From Rickettsiaceae bacterium (lineage in GTDB: Bacteria; Pseudomonadota; Alphaproteobacteria; Rickettsiales; Rickettsiaceae): 64,000 nucleotides of DNA. Shown one piece after another: positions 45,504-54,994 of this stretch. Positions within the stretch are counted from its first letter, which is position 1; each line of letters opens with the position of its first letter. Under the pieces are notes generated by a model that had not been told where the DNA came from, did no database searches, and saw only the letters and a program-made list of their open reading frames with translations. The translations under genes were made by a program, and so were the position numbers. The DNA lies in contig JACKKP010000001.1 of the NCBI GenBank assembly GCA_024236375.1, forward strand, positions 172,001 to 236,000, read 5' to 3'.

Positions 45504-46223
45504 CTAATCGAGAAATATCTTTTTTTCACTAGTAATAGTTGTAATGTTAATTGTCTCGTTTTGTTGTTGTATGGAGTGGGGATTTTCTGCAAAAGCATTT
45601 TTTAAATAATCATCGATTTCTTGATTTAAACTATCTAGTTTTTCACGGAAAAAGTGATCTGCTCCTTCAATGACTTTATATTGTACTGCAATATTCTTTT
45701 GTTTTAATAACCTATTCGCTAGTTCAGCCACTGAAGTTTCTGGTACTACGCTATCACTGTCACCCTGTAATATTATTCCTGGTATTGGGCATGGCGATAG
45801 AAACGAAAAATCGTGATTATTGACAGGTGGCGAGACAACAACAAAATGAGAAATTTCTGGTCTGCGCATAATTAGTTGCATTGAAATCCATGCACCAAAA
45901 GAAAAACCAGCAATTAATGTAAAATTACTTAAAGGATATGAGACTCTGAGCCAATCAAGTGCGGTGGCAGCATCAGTCATTTCTCCTATACCTCCATCAT
46001 ATTCACCGCTTGAATTGCCTACACCCCTAAAATTAATTCTAAGTACTGTAAAGCCATTTTCATATAAGGTTTTATATATGTTATAAACCACCTTATTATC
46101 CATATTACCACCATATTTAGGATGAGGATGTAGGACTAATGCAATCGGTGCTCTTTCATCGGATGATTGGTTAATTTTTCCCTCAATTCTACCTGCTGGT
46201 CCATTGAAAAATATTTTAGGCAT
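45504..46223 (-). CDS. alpha/beta hydrolase
   Basis: A 239-residue cytosolic alpha/beta-hydrolase of the small COG2945-like group. The nucleophile elbow is GFSFG (in IAGFSFGAWISM), the oxyanion region HPHPKYGGNMDNKVV, the acid is probably in GDSDSVVP, and the catalytic His in GADHFF. The substrate is unknown. About 20 polar residues extend the C-terminus beyond the usual fold. The era gene lies 131 nt upstream on the same strand. Confidence 0.82.
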   Translation of the reverse strand: MPKIFFNGPAGRIEGKINQSSDERAPIALVLHPHPKYGGNMDNKVVYNIYKTLYENGFTVLRINFRGVGNSSGEYDGGIGEMTDAATALDWLRVSYPLSNFTLIAGFSFGAWISMQLIMRRPEISHFVVVSPPVNNHDFSFLSPCPIPGIILQGDSDSVVPETSVAELANRLLKQKNIAVQYKVIEGADHFFREKLDSLNQEIDDYLKNAFAENPHSIQQQNETINITTITSEKKIFLD

Positions 46224-46354
46224 ATAAAATCTATCTTATTTTAAGTTGAGTGATTATAAATATTGTGGCTTAAGGACACTTAGAATACTTATAATTTATG
46301 TGTAGCTTAATATATTATTTTTTTCTGTTGAAATCAATCTTATAAGACTTAGAT

Positions 46355-47257
46355 TTAATTTTTACTATAAGTAAGACCCATATTATGGTATAAATTTGGA
46401 TCATCTTCCCAATTCTCTCTAACTTTGACAAATAAAAATAAATGAACTTTTTGTCCTAATAATTTTTCTATATTAATTCGTGCTTGGCTTCCAACCTCTT
46501 TAATTCGGGTGGCTTTTTTGCCAATAATCATTTGTTTATGAGAATCTCTGCTTACCAATATGACTTGGTAAATTTTTACAGAACCATCATTATGATTAAT
46601 CCATTGTTCACAATCTACTGTTAAATTATAAGGTATTTCTTGGTGCAGTTGTAGAAATAATTGTTCCCTGGTAATTTCACATGCTAGGAAACGAGCTGGT
46701 AAATTGGTCAAATCATCTTCTGCATAGAGCCAATGACTGCTTTTTGCTTGTTCTTTAAGAAACTTCAGAACAGAGTCAATATTTTTATTTTTAAGAGCTG
46801 ATATATTAAATATCGGTACCTTAGGAATTAATTGTTCTACAAATCTTAAATTCTCGACATAATTTTTAGATGGTACATCCATTTTATTAATCAGAAATAT
46901 TATTTGTTTATTATTTGCAATTACTCTTTCAATGATCACCTCGAGATCTTTATCTAATTTTTCTGAACCATCAATGATTATGGCTACTAAATCTGCGCTA
47001 CTCAAACTGGACCAGGCACATCTTACCATAGCTTTTTCTAATTTCTTCCTTGCTTCAAAAATCCCAGGAGTATCAAATAATATTATTTGTGTTTCATCTA
47101 ATGTAAGAATAGCTGTAATTATTGACCGAGTAGTTTGCACTTTAGGGGTGACTATAGACAATTTTTCTCCAAGTAGTGCGTTAGTCAAAGTGGATTTGCC
47201 AGCGTTAGGTTTACCTATAATACATACGGATAATAGTTTGGAATTTAATTGATTCAT
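46355..47257 (-). CDS. era: GTPase Era
   Basis: A 300-residue GTPase that binds the 3' end of 16S rRNA during 30S maturation. G1 GKPNAGKST is near residue 15, G3 DTPGIFE, G4 NKMD and G5 SALKN; the C-terminal KH domain has VILVSRDSHKQMIIGKKATR. rnc lies 5 nt upstream, giving the lepB-rnc-era order usual in alphaproteobacteria. It lies outside the duplicated unit. Confidence 0.97.
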   Translation of the reverse strand: MNQLNSKLLSVCIIGKPNAGKSTLTNALLGEKLSIVTPKVQTTRSIITAILTLDETQIILFDTPGIFEARKKLEKAMVRCAWSSLSSADLVAIIIDGSEKLDKDLEVIIERVIANNKQIIFLINKMDVPSKNYVENLRFVEQLIPKVPIFNISALKNKNIDSVLKFLKEQAKSSHWLYAEDDLTNLPARFLACEITREQLFLQLHQEIPYNLTVDCEQWINHNDGSVKIYQVILVSRDSHKQMIIGKKATRIKEVGSQARINIEKLLGQKVHLFLFVKVRENWEDDPNLYHNMGLTYSKN

Positions 47258-47262
47258 TTAAT

Positions 47263-47940
47263 TTATTTACGAGTGAGTTGGTCAATTAACAATTTAGCCG
47301 CAAGTTTTTCTGCCTTTTTAATTGTAGTCGCAGAAGCAATTGCCTCATATTGACCTGCTGATACTTGCACTTTAAATATAGGTGCATGTGCTTCCCCTTC
47401 TTGACAGAGTAAATGATATTTAGGCATTAGTTGCATTTTTTTATATACTAATTCTTGTAAATAAGATTTAGTATCTAGCGAAGTGATATCAATGATATCT
47501 ATATATTCTTGCCACAAAGATAGAATAATTTTTTTTACAGTTTCAATATTACTATCCAAATATATTGCAGCCATCAGGGCTTCAGTAGTGTTTTCTAAGT
47601 TATTATCACTATTGCGACCACCAGTTTTTTCTTCGCCTTTAGCCATGATCATGTGATTTGACAATTCGAGTTTTTTAGCGACCCTTGATATAGTTTCTTT
47701 TGACACTATATAAGATTTTAATTTTGCAATTTGACCTTCATTAAATCTTTGATCTCTGAAATAAAGCATTTCTGTTATCACAAAGCCAATTAATGCATCA
47801 CCTAATATTTCTAATTTTTCATAATCTCTAATATCAGGATCAATTTGTTTTAGAGAAGGATGAGATAAAGCTTCGCGTGCTAGCTCTATATTTTTGAATT
47901 TATAACCAATTTTTTTTTCAAGTTGATACAATAAATCCAT
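47263..47940 (-). CDS. rnc: ribonuclease III (intact copy)
   Basis: A 225-residue double-strand-specific endoribonuclease. The nuclease domain has YEKLEILGDALIGFV and the second catalytic helix ENTTEALMAAIYLD; the C-terminal dsRNA-binding domain (about 155-222) ends with ATTIKKAEKLAAKLLIDQL. The start and first ~166 codons lie inside the left copy of the tandem duplication (which begins at 47439); the last part lies outside. This is the only full-length rnc here. Confidence 0.97.
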   Translation of the reverse strand: MDLLYQLEKKIGYKFKNIELAREALSHPSLKQIDPDIRDYEKLEILGDALIGFVITEMLYFRDQRFNEGQIAKLKSYIVSKETISRVAKKLELSNHMIMAKGEEKTGGRNSDNNLENTTEALMAAIYLDSNIETVKKIILSLWQEYIDIIDITSLDTKSYLQELVYKKMQLMPKYHLLCQEGEAHAPIFKVQVSAGQYEAIASATTIKKAEKLAAKLLIDQLTRK

Positions 47941-47960
47941 AAAATTTCTATCGCTTAAAA

Positions 47961-48764
47961 TTAATTATCATATAGCTTAGTAAAACTTCTGGAGAGCCTT
48001 ATCGATTTAATCCAATCCCAAATTCTCGTTATTTGATCTTTGATACCTAAATTACTATCCCATAATGGAATAGCGCTTGAGAAAATAATAAATTGTCCCT
48101 TAGCAATAAAATTTTCGAACGGTACAGTGCCTAATTTATATCGGCTATCTGCTGAGTTATACCTGTTATCACCCAAGAAAAAATATTTTCCTTCTTCTAT
48201 ATGGTATGGCCCAAAGTTAGTATTTTCAGTAAGAAAAAAATCATTCTGCGGAGGTTGATAAATAAAATAACTCACACCATTAGGTAATGTCTCTTTGAAA
48301 CGTAAAAATTTCTCACCATTTTCACTAATAATACTTCCATCCAAAGTTCTGACTATAGGTTTATCATTAATATATATTAGATCATTGATGATTTCAATTT
48401 TATCACCAGGCATTCCTATTAATCGCTTGATATATCTAGTATTCATGTCATGCGGTGGACGCATAATGATTACATCGCCTGGGGTGGGTTTATTAGCAAA
48501 TACTCTGCCTTTAAATAAATTAGGGCTAAATGGAAAAGAATAACGGCTGAAACCATAATTATATTTGGTAGAAAATATATAATCACCTTCTAAAATTGTT
48601 TCTTTCATGGAACCAGTTGGGACATAAAATATTTCTAACAAAAAAGTTCTGATGCACAATGCTAGTAATATTATCACTAATAAAGACTTTATTTCAGAAG
48701 TAGTAGAAGGGGTATTCTTGTTTGAATCTAATGTATGCGGAGTATTTTGAGTAAAATTTCTCAT
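47961..48764 (-). CDS. lepB: signal peptidase I (copy 1)
   Basis: A 267-residue membrane-bound serine/lysine protease that removes signal peptides. One TM segment (LLVIILLALCIRTFLLEIF) is followed by the nucleophile Ser in VPTGSMKETILEGD, the catalytic Lys in MRPPHDMNTRYIKRLIGMPGD, and GDNRYNSADSRY. The last 25 residues are basic. It heads lepB-rnc-era, with 20 nt to rnc, and is identical to copy 2 at 51239-52042. Confidence 0.96.
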   Translation of the reverse strand: MRNFTQNTPHTLDSNKNTPSTTSEIKSLLVIILLALCIRTFLLEIFYVPTGSMKETILEGDYIFSTKYNYGFSRYSFPFSPNLFKGRVFANKPTPGDVIIMRPPHDMNTRYIKRLIGMPGDKIEIINDLIYINDKPIVRTLDGSIISENGEKFLRFKETLPNGVSYFIYQPPQNDFFLTENTNFGPYHIEEGKYFFLGDNRYNSADSRYKLGTVPFENFIAKGQFIIFSSAIPLWDSNLGIKDQITRIWDWIKSIRLSRSFTKLYDN

Positions 48765-48846
48765 TTGCTTAAATAGAAGAGTTATATTATAGTGAAACTT
48801 ACGCTATCATAATAGATGAAATCTCTTATAAGTCTAGGTAAATTAA

Positions 48847-49611
48847 ATGTTATTTAATCAAGATTTCCGTTCATTTAATTATGAAGCAAGAGAAAAAGAT
48901 ATTAAATATGTAATTTTACATTACACTGAATTAACATTTGAACAGGCGTTAGCACAATTGACTAATAGCCTCAGTGATTACAGAGTAAGTGCTCATTTTT
49001 TGATTAAAAAAGACGGAGAAATTTTTCAATTAGTTTCCGAACAAAATACAGCTTGGCATGCAGGTATTAGCTATTGGCGCGGTGAAGAACAACTAAATCA
49101 TAGCTCTATTGGCATAGAAATAGATAATTTAGGCAAGGAAGAATTTACTACTGAACAACTGACTTCATGTTTGAATTTATGTGCATATTTACAATCAAAA
49201 TACTCTATAGCAACAGATAATTTTTTAGGACATTCAGATATTGCACCAGATAGAAAAATTGATCCAGGTTTTTATTTTCCTTGGAAGTTATTAGCTCAAA
49301 ACGGTTTTGGTTTATGGCCTACACATCATTATAAATCAGATTGTAGGGAAGTGTTATATGTATTTGGTAATGAGGGTGCAGATATTAAAGTACTTCAACA
49401 TAATTTACGCACATTTGGATATAAAGTCGAAATTACTGGGCTATTCGATGATCAGACGAATTATGTAGTGAGAGCTTTTTTATCAAGATTCTGTCCAGAA
49501 GAGCTAAAAAATCTTGGAATAAATTATTATTTTGATCCAACTAGCAAATATTCCTGGTCTAATAAGTCACAATTTATACTCACTGCGCTGTTAAGTACTA
49601 TAACGCCATGA
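48847..49611 (+). CDS. N-acetylmuramoyl-L-alanine amidase, AmpD-like with peptidoglycan-binding domain (copy 1)
   Basis: A 254-residue zinc amidase that cleaves the lactyl bond between muramic acid and the stem peptide. The amidase_2 domain (about 15-160) has zinc ligands in VILHYTE and LGHSDIAPDRKIDPG, and the substrate segment AWHAGISYWRG. A PG_binding_1-like domain follows (about 180-235; DIKVLQHNLRTFGYKVEITG). No signal peptide is visible, so it may recycle muropeptides in the cytosol or be exported another way. It is divergent from lepB and identical to 52125-52889. Confidence 0.9.
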   Translation: MLFNQDFRSFNYEAREKDIKYVILHYTELTFEQALAQLTNSLSDYRVSAHFLIKKDGEIFQLVSEQNTAWHAGISYWRGEEQLNHSSIGIEIDNLGKEEFTTEQLTSCLNLCAYLQSKYSIATDNFLGHSDIAPDRKIDPGFYFPWKLLAQNGFGLWPTHHYKSDCREVLYVFGNEGADIKVLQHNLRTFGYKVEITGLFDDQTNYVVRAFLSRFCPEELKNLGINYYFDPTSKYSWSNKSQFILTALLSTITP

Positions 49612-49695
49612 TATTAATAATTTTATCTCTAAGTAGAATTTTAATTTGAAAACCAATAATTTTATATTAAATTTGATAGTAAATTTTTACAATTT

Positions 49696-50742
49696 ATGAC
49701 TATATTAGCAAAATATAACTTGAGTTTCCAAGACGTCCTAGCATTTTTTGCTATGATAGTCGGTATGTTTATGGCAATATTAGATATCCAAATTGTTTCA
49801 AGTTCTTTGTCAGTGATTGGTGCTGGTTTATCTGCTTCAGGGCAAGAACTGTCATGGATTCAAACTTCTTATCTCATAGCGGAAGTGATCATTATACCAA
49901 TTACTGGTTTTGCATCCAAACTTTTATCAACTCGCATATCATATTTCATTGCAGCATTGGGTTTTACAGTGATGAGTGGTTTATGTTCCATAGCATGGAA
50001 TATTGAATCAATGATCATCTTTCGTGCTTTTCAAGGGTTTTTTGGTGGTGCAATGATACCTACTACTTTTGGTATTATTTTCGTAATTTTCCCTCAAGAG
50101 TTGCGTACGAAAGTTGCAATGGTGATTGGCCTTGTAGTGACAGTTGCGCCTACTATTGGTCCTACATTAGGAGGTTATATCACAGAAATAGCTTCTTGGC
50201 ATTTTATGTTTTTGATTAATATTATTCCTGGTATTTTCGTATGTACTACAGTTTTCTTATGCGCACATTTTGATAAACCAAATTATAATTTACTCAAAAA
50301 TTTTGATTCCTATGGAATCCTCGCAATGATTATTTCTTTAGGAAGTTTACAATATATTTTAGAGGAGGGTAACGTTAAAGGATGGCTAGAAGATAACGTG
50401 ATTTTAAGTTTTTTCATTATTACTATTATTTCTTTTATATATTTAATTTATAGAGAACTGACTTATGAAAATCCAATAATAGATTTAACAGCTTTTAAAA
50501 ATAAAAACTTCACTTTTGGATGTATTTACTCATTTATCCTGGGTGTAGGTTTATATGGTAGTGTTTATTTATTACCTTTGTTTCTATTTACCATCGCAGG
50601 GTATAATACATTTCAAATTGGTACAACAATGATAGTAACCGGGATGTTTCAATTTGTTTCAGCACCAATTGCTGCTAAGATGATGGAATCTGGAATAGAT
50701 AAGAGAATAATATTATTTTTATATACTAATTCTTGTAAATAA
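49696..50742 (+). pseudogene. truncated EmrB-like MFS transporter (copy 1)
   Basis: The first 340 residues match the 518-residue intact copy at 52974; at the duplication joint (50716) the frame runs into antisense rnc sequence, adds FLYTNSCK and stops. It keeps about ten of the fourteen helices and lacks the end of the transport core, so it is unlikely to work. The upstream region and start are identical to the intact copy, so it is probably still transcribed. Confidence 0.9.
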
Positions 50743-51218
50743 GATTTAGTATCTAGCGAAGTGATATCAATGATATCTATATATTCTTGCCACAAAGATA
50801 GAATAATTTTTTTTACAGTTTCAATATTACTATCCAAATATATTGCAGCCATCAGGGCTTCAGTAGTGTTTTCTAAGTTATTATCACTATTGCGACCACC
50901 AGTTTTTTCTTCGCCTTTAGCCATGATCATGTGATTTGACAATTCGAGTTTTTTAGCGACCCTTGATATAGTTTCTTTTGACACTATATAAGATTTTAAT
51001 TTTGCAATTTGACCTTCATTAAATCTTTGATCTCTGAAATAAAGCATTTCTGTTATCACAAAGCCAATTAATGCATCACCTAATATTTCTAATTTTTCAT
51101 AATCTCTAATATCAGGATCAATTTGTTTTAGAGAAGGATGAGATAAAGCTTCGCGTGCTAGCTCTATATTTTTGAATTTATAACCAATTTTTTTTTCAAG
51201 TTGATACAATAAATCCAT
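50649..51218 (-). pseudogene. truncated RNase III lacking the dsRNA-binding domain (copy 2)
   Basis: A 189-residue ORF. Residues 1-167 equal the intact rnc and include the whole nuclease domain (YEKLEILGDA and ENTTEALMAAIYLD). At the joint it runs into antisense emrB sequence and gains a 22-residue tail ending AAIGAETN. The dsRBD is gone. Dimerisation and the catalytic residues are retained in principle, so it could act as an unregulated nuclease or mix with the full-length subunit; otherwise it is debris. It still follows lepB copy 2 with the native 20-nt gap. Confidence 0.85.
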
Positions 51219-51238
51219 AAAATTTCTATCGCTTAAAA

Positions 51239-52042
51239 TTAATTATCATATAGCTTAGTAAAACTTCTGGAGAGCCTTATCGATTTAATCCAATCCCAAA
51301 TTCTCGTTATTTGATCTTTGATACCTAAATTACTATCCCATAATGGAATAGCGCTTGAGAAAATAATAAATTGTCCCTTAGCAATAAAATTTTCGAACGG
51401 TACAGTGCCTAATTTATATCGGCTATCTGCTGAGTTATACCTGTTATCACCCAAGAAAAAATATTTTCCTTCTTCTATATGGTATGGCCCAAAGTTAGTA
51501 TTTTCAGTAAGAAAAAAATCATTCTGCGGAGGTTGATAAATAAAATAACTCACACCATTAGGTAATGTCTCTTTGAAACGTAAAAATTTCTCACCATTTT
51601 CACTAATAATACTTCCATCCAAAGTTCTGACTATAGGTTTATCATTAATATATATTAGATCATTGATGATTTCAATTTTATCACCAGGCATTCCTATTAA
51701 TCGCTTGATATATCTAGTATTCATGTCATGCGGTGGACGCATAATGATTACATCGCCTGGGGTGGGTTTATTAGCAAATACTCTGCCTTTAAATAAATTA
51801 GGGCTAAATGGAAAAGAATAACGGCTGAAACCATAATTATATTTGGTAGAAAATATATAATCACCTTCTAAAATTGTTTCTTTCATGGAACCAGTTGGGA
51901 CATAAAATATTTCTAACAAAAAAGTTCTGATGCACAATGCTAGTAATATTATCACTAATAAAGACTTTATTTCAGAAGTAGTAGAAGGGGTATTCTTGTT
52001 TGAATCTAATGTATGCGGAGTATTTTGAGTAAAATTTCTCAT
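51239..52042 (-). CDS. lepB: signal peptidase I (copy 2)
   Basis: Identical in sequence and length (267 residues) to copy 1, with the same upstream region and therefore the same promoter. Downstream of it lies the truncated rnc rather than rnc-era. Two identical lepB genes would raise signal-peptidase dosage if both are transcribed. Confidence 0.94.
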   Translation of the reverse strand: MRNFTQNTPHTLDSNKNTPSTTSEIKSLLVIILLALCIRTFLLEIFYVPTGSMKETILEGDYIFSTKYNYGFSRYSFPFSPNLFKGRVFANKPTPGDVIIMRPPHDMNTRYIKRLIGMPGDKIEIINDLIYINDKPIVRTLDGSIISENGEKFLRFKETLPNGVSYFIYQPPQNDFFLTENTNFGPYHIEEGKYFFLGDNRYNSADSRYKLGTVPFENFIAKGQFIIFSSAIPLWDSNLGIKDQITRIWDWIKSIRLSRSFTKLYDN

Positions 52043-52124
52043 TTGCTTAAATAGAAGAGTTATATTATAGTGAAACTTACGCTATCATAATAGATGAAAT
52101 CTCTTATAAGTCTAGGTAAATTAA

Positions 52125-52889
52125 ATGTTATTTAATCAAGATTTCCGTTCATTTAATTATGAAGCAAGAGAAAAAGATATTAAATATGTAATTTTACATT
52201 ACACTGAATTAACATTTGAACAGGCGTTAGCACAATTGACTAATAGCCTCAGTGATTACAGAGTAAGTGCTCATTTTTTGATTAAAAAAGACGGAGAAAT
52301 TTTTCAATTAGTTTCCGAACAAAATACAGCTTGGCATGCAGGTATTAGCTATTGGCGCGGTGAAGAACAACTAAATCATAGCTCTATTGGCATAGAAATA
52401 GATAATTTAGGCAAGGAAGAATTTACTACTGAACAACTGACTTCATGTTTGAATTTATGTGCATATTTACAATCAAAATACTCTATAGCAACAGATAATT
52501 TTTTAGGACATTCAGATATTGCACCAGATAGAAAAATTGATCCAGGTTTTTATTTTCCTTGGAAGTTATTAGCTCAAAACGGTTTTGGTTTATGGCCTAC
52601 ACATCATTATAAATCAGATTGTAGGGAAGTGTTATATGTATTTGGTAATGAGGGTGCAGATATTAAAGTACTTCAACATAATTTACGCACATTTGGATAT
52701 AAAGTCGAAATTACTGGGCTATTCGATGATCAGACGAATTATGTAGTGAGAGCTTTTTTATCAAGATTCTGTCCAGAAGAGCTAAAAAATCTTGGAATAA
52801 ATTATTATTTTGATCCAACTAGCAAATATTCCTGGTCTAATAAGTCACAATTTATACTCACTGCGCTGTTAAGTACTATAACGCCATGA
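52125..52889 (+). CDS. AmpD-like amidase with peptidoglycan-binding domain (copy 2)
   Basis: Identical to the 254-residue copy at 48847-49611, including the zinc-ligand segments and the C-terminal peptidoglycan-binding domain. The divergent arrangement with lepB is also kept. The intact emrB-like gene follows 84 nt downstream. Confidence 0.9.
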   Translation: MLFNQDFRSFNYEAREKDIKYVILHYTELTFEQALAQLTNSLSDYRVSAHFLIKKDGEIFQLVSEQNTAWHAGISYWRGEEQLNHSSIGIEIDNLGKEEFTTEQLTSCLNLCAYLQSKYSIATDNFLGHSDIAPDRKIDPGFYFPWKLLAQNGFGLWPTHHYKSDCREVLYVFGNEGADIKVLQHNLRTFGYKVEITGLFDDQTNYVVRAFLSRFCPEELKNLGINYYFDPTSKYSWSNKSQFILTALLSTITP

Positions 52890-52973
52890 TATTAATAATT
52901 TTATCTCTAAGTAGAATTTTAATTTGAAAACCAATAATTTTATATTAAATTTGATAGTAAATTTTTACAATTT

Positions 52974-54530
52974 ATGACTATATTAGCAAAATATAACTTG
53001 AGTTTCCAAGACGTCCTAGCATTTTTTGCTATGATAGTCGGTATGTTTATGGCAATATTAGATATCCAAATTGTTTCAAGTTCTTTGTCAGTGATTGGTG
53101 CTGGTTTATCTGCTTCAGGGCAAGAACTGTCATGGATTCAAACTTCTTATCTCATAGCGGAAGTGATCATTATACCAATTACTGGTTTTGCATCCAAACT
53201 TTTATCAACTCGCATATCATATTTCATTGCAGCATTGGGTTTTACAGTGATGAGTGGTTTATGTTCCATAGCATGGAATATTGAATCAATGATCATCTTT
53301 CGTGCTTTTCAAGGGTTTTTTGGTGGTGCAATGATACCTACTACTTTTGGTATTATTTTCGTAATTTTCCCTCAAGAGTTGCGTACGAAAGTTGCAATGG
53401 TGATTGGCCTTGTAGTGACAGTTGCGCCTACTATTGGTCCTACATTAGGAGGTTATATCACAGAAATAGCTTCTTGGCATTTTATGTTTTTGATTAATAT
53501 TATTCCTGGTATTTTCGTATGTACTACAGTTTTCTTATGCGCACATTTTGATAAACCAAATTATAATTTACTCAAAAATTTTGATTCCTATGGAATCCTC
53601 GCAATGATTATTTCTTTAGGAAGTTTACAATATATTTTAGAGGAGGGTAACGTTAAAGGATGGCTAGAAGATAACGTGATTTTAAGTTTTTTCATTATTA
53701 CTATTATTTCTTTTATATATTTAATTTATAGAGAACTGACTTATGAAAATCCAATAATAGATTTAACAGCTTTTAAAAATAAAAACTTCACTTTTGGATG
53801 TATTTACTCATTTATCCTGGGTGTAGGTTTATATGGTAGTGTTTATTTATTACCTTTGTTTCTATTTACCATCGCAGGGTATAATACATTTCAAATTGGT
53901 ACAACAATGATAGTAACCGGGATGTTTCAATTTGTTTCAGCACCAATTGCTGCTAAGATGATGGAATCTGGAATAGATAAGAGAATAATATTATCGATTG
54001 GTTATTTATTATTTGCTCTTGGTGCTTATTTCAATAGTTTTTTAACAGCAGAGTCAGGCTATTATGAGTTATTTTTACCACAAATGGTAAGGGGTTTATC
54101 CCTAATGTTTTGTTTCATGCCGATTAATGATTTAGCTCTCGGTACTATACCTAAAGCAGATGTAGCTAATGCTAGTGGGTTATATAATTTAACTCGTAAC
54201 TTAGGAGGGGCAGTCGGGCTTGCTACGATTAATAATATTATCACCAATAAAACAAAAAATTTCTTTGATGCTATTTCGTCAACTGTTCCAGTCAATTCTT
54301 CTGCTGCTCAAGAAATAATTATGCAATATGAAATATTACTCAATTCTAAGATGACTTCTTCAGATATAGCAGCCTATGGAATGATTTCAGACATTATACA
54401 CAGAGAAGCATTTATAATTGCAATTAATAACACATTTGTTATCATTAGTCTGTTATTTTGTTTTGGTATTATCTTAATACCATTTTCTTCAACCCCAAAA
54501 AATGCTAGCGGAGAGAGTCATGGGCACTAG
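52974..54530 (+). CDS. EmrB/QacA-type MFS transporter (intact copy)
   Basis: A 518-residue DHA2-family drug:proton antiporter with 14 predicted helices. It has MAILDIQIVSSSLSVIGAGL in helix 1, the motif-C-like VTVAPTIGPTLGGYI in helix 5 and FRAFQGFFGGAMIPTTFG. No EmrA-type membrane-fusion partner lies beside it. The first 1021 nt lie in the right copy of the duplication and the rest is unique. The mrpE ATG at 54520 overlaps its end. Confidence 0.9.
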   Translation: MTILAKYNLSFQDVLAFFAMIVGMFMAILDIQIVSSSLSVIGAGLSASGQELSWIQTSYLIAEVIIIPITGFASKLLSTRISYFIAALGFTVMSGLCSIAWNIESMIIFRAFQGFFGGAMIPTTFGIIFVIFPQELRTKVAMVIGLVVTVAPTIGPTLGGYITEIASWHFMFLINIIPGIFVCTTVFLCAHFDKPNYNLLKNFDSYGILAMIISLGSLQYILEEGNVKGWLEDNVILSFFIITIISFIYLIYRELTYENPIIDLTAFKNKNFTFGCIYSFILGVGLYGSVYLLPLFLFTIAGYNTFQIGTTMIVTGMFQFVSAPIAAKMMESGIDKRIILSIGYLLFALGAYFNSFLTAESGYYELFLPQMVRGLSLMFCFMPINDLALGTIPKADVANASGLYNLTRNLGGAVGLATINNIITNKTKNFFDAISSTVPVNSSAAQEIIMQYEILLNSKMTSSDIAAYGMISDIIHREAFIIAINNTFVIISLLFCFGIILIPFSSTPKNASGESHGH

Positions 54531-54993
54531 AATCTATTTATTTTGTGTATGTTATTTTATATGGCTTAGTCTCACGGGCTTTTCTCTTGAATTAAGTGCT
54601 TTAGTCACTGCATTTGTAGTCTCATCTATAGTAGTATTATTTGCTCACAAATTAGAAATATACTTACCTTATAATAAAATTTTTTGGGGGCAATTTTTAA
54701 GTTATATAGCTTGGATAGCAAAAGAGGTAGTAACTTCCTCTTGGAAAATTAGCAATATCGTATGGCGCAAAAACTTATTTATCAAACCTTCATTGGAGCA
54801 GATAAAAACTAATCAAGCAACTGAACTAGGCGTAGTGATTTACGCAAATTCAATTACTATTACTCCTGGGACAGTGACAATTGCTAATCAGGATAATAAT
54901 CTTTTAGTACATGCTTTAGATATTTCTTTTATGGAAGACCTACAATCTGGTCAAATGGAAGAAAAAGTTAAAAAAGTCATCAGAGTCAATTAA
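54520..54993 (+). CDS. mrpE: Na+/H+ antiporter subunit E (MrpE/MnhE)
   Basis: A 157-residue membrane subunit of the multi-gene Mrp cation/proton antiporter. I take the ATG at 54520, which has GGAGAG just upstream and overlaps emrB by 11 nt; an ATG at 54502 would add six residues. Two N-terminal TM segments are followed by the family's soluble domain (AKEVVTSSWKISNIVWR, then SITITPGTVTI and the C-terminal FMEDLQSG). mrpF follows after 1 nt. The large subunits A-D are not adjacent. Confidence 0.85.
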   Translation: MGTRIYLFCVCYFIWLSLTGFSLELSALVTAFVVSSIVVLFAHKLEIYLPYNKIFWGQFLSYIAWIAKEVVTSSWKISNIVWRKNLFIKPSLEQIKTNQATELGVVIYANSITITPGTVTIANQDNNLLVHALDISFMEDLQSGQMEEKVKKVIRVN

Positions 54994-54994
54994 T

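Larger units (their letters stand above)
47439..50716. repeat. tandem duplication, left copy (3278 bp)
   Basis: Direct repeat of 50717-53994. It contains the 5' part of rnc, lepB, the amidase gene and the first two thirds of the emrB-like gene. Encoded proteins are identical in the two copies, and the stretches I compared base by base are identical, so the event is very recent or maintained by recombination. The junction at 50716 shares one T between the emrB and rnc ends, with a short T-run on the rnc side, which suggests an illegitimate joint with almost no homology. Confidence 0.93.
50717..53994. repeat. tandem duplication, right copy (3278 bp)
   Basis: Second unit of the direct repeat at 47439-50716, offset by exactly 3278 bp throughout (lepB, amidase and emrB starts all shift by this amount). 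It ends inside the emrB-like gene, where unique sequence resumes at 53995. Confidence 0.93.

Noticed and set aside
48040..48543. Plus-strand ORFs of 72 and 82 codons, repeated identically at 51318-51821.
   Set aside because: They are antisense to lepB; their repetition only reflects the tandem duplication.
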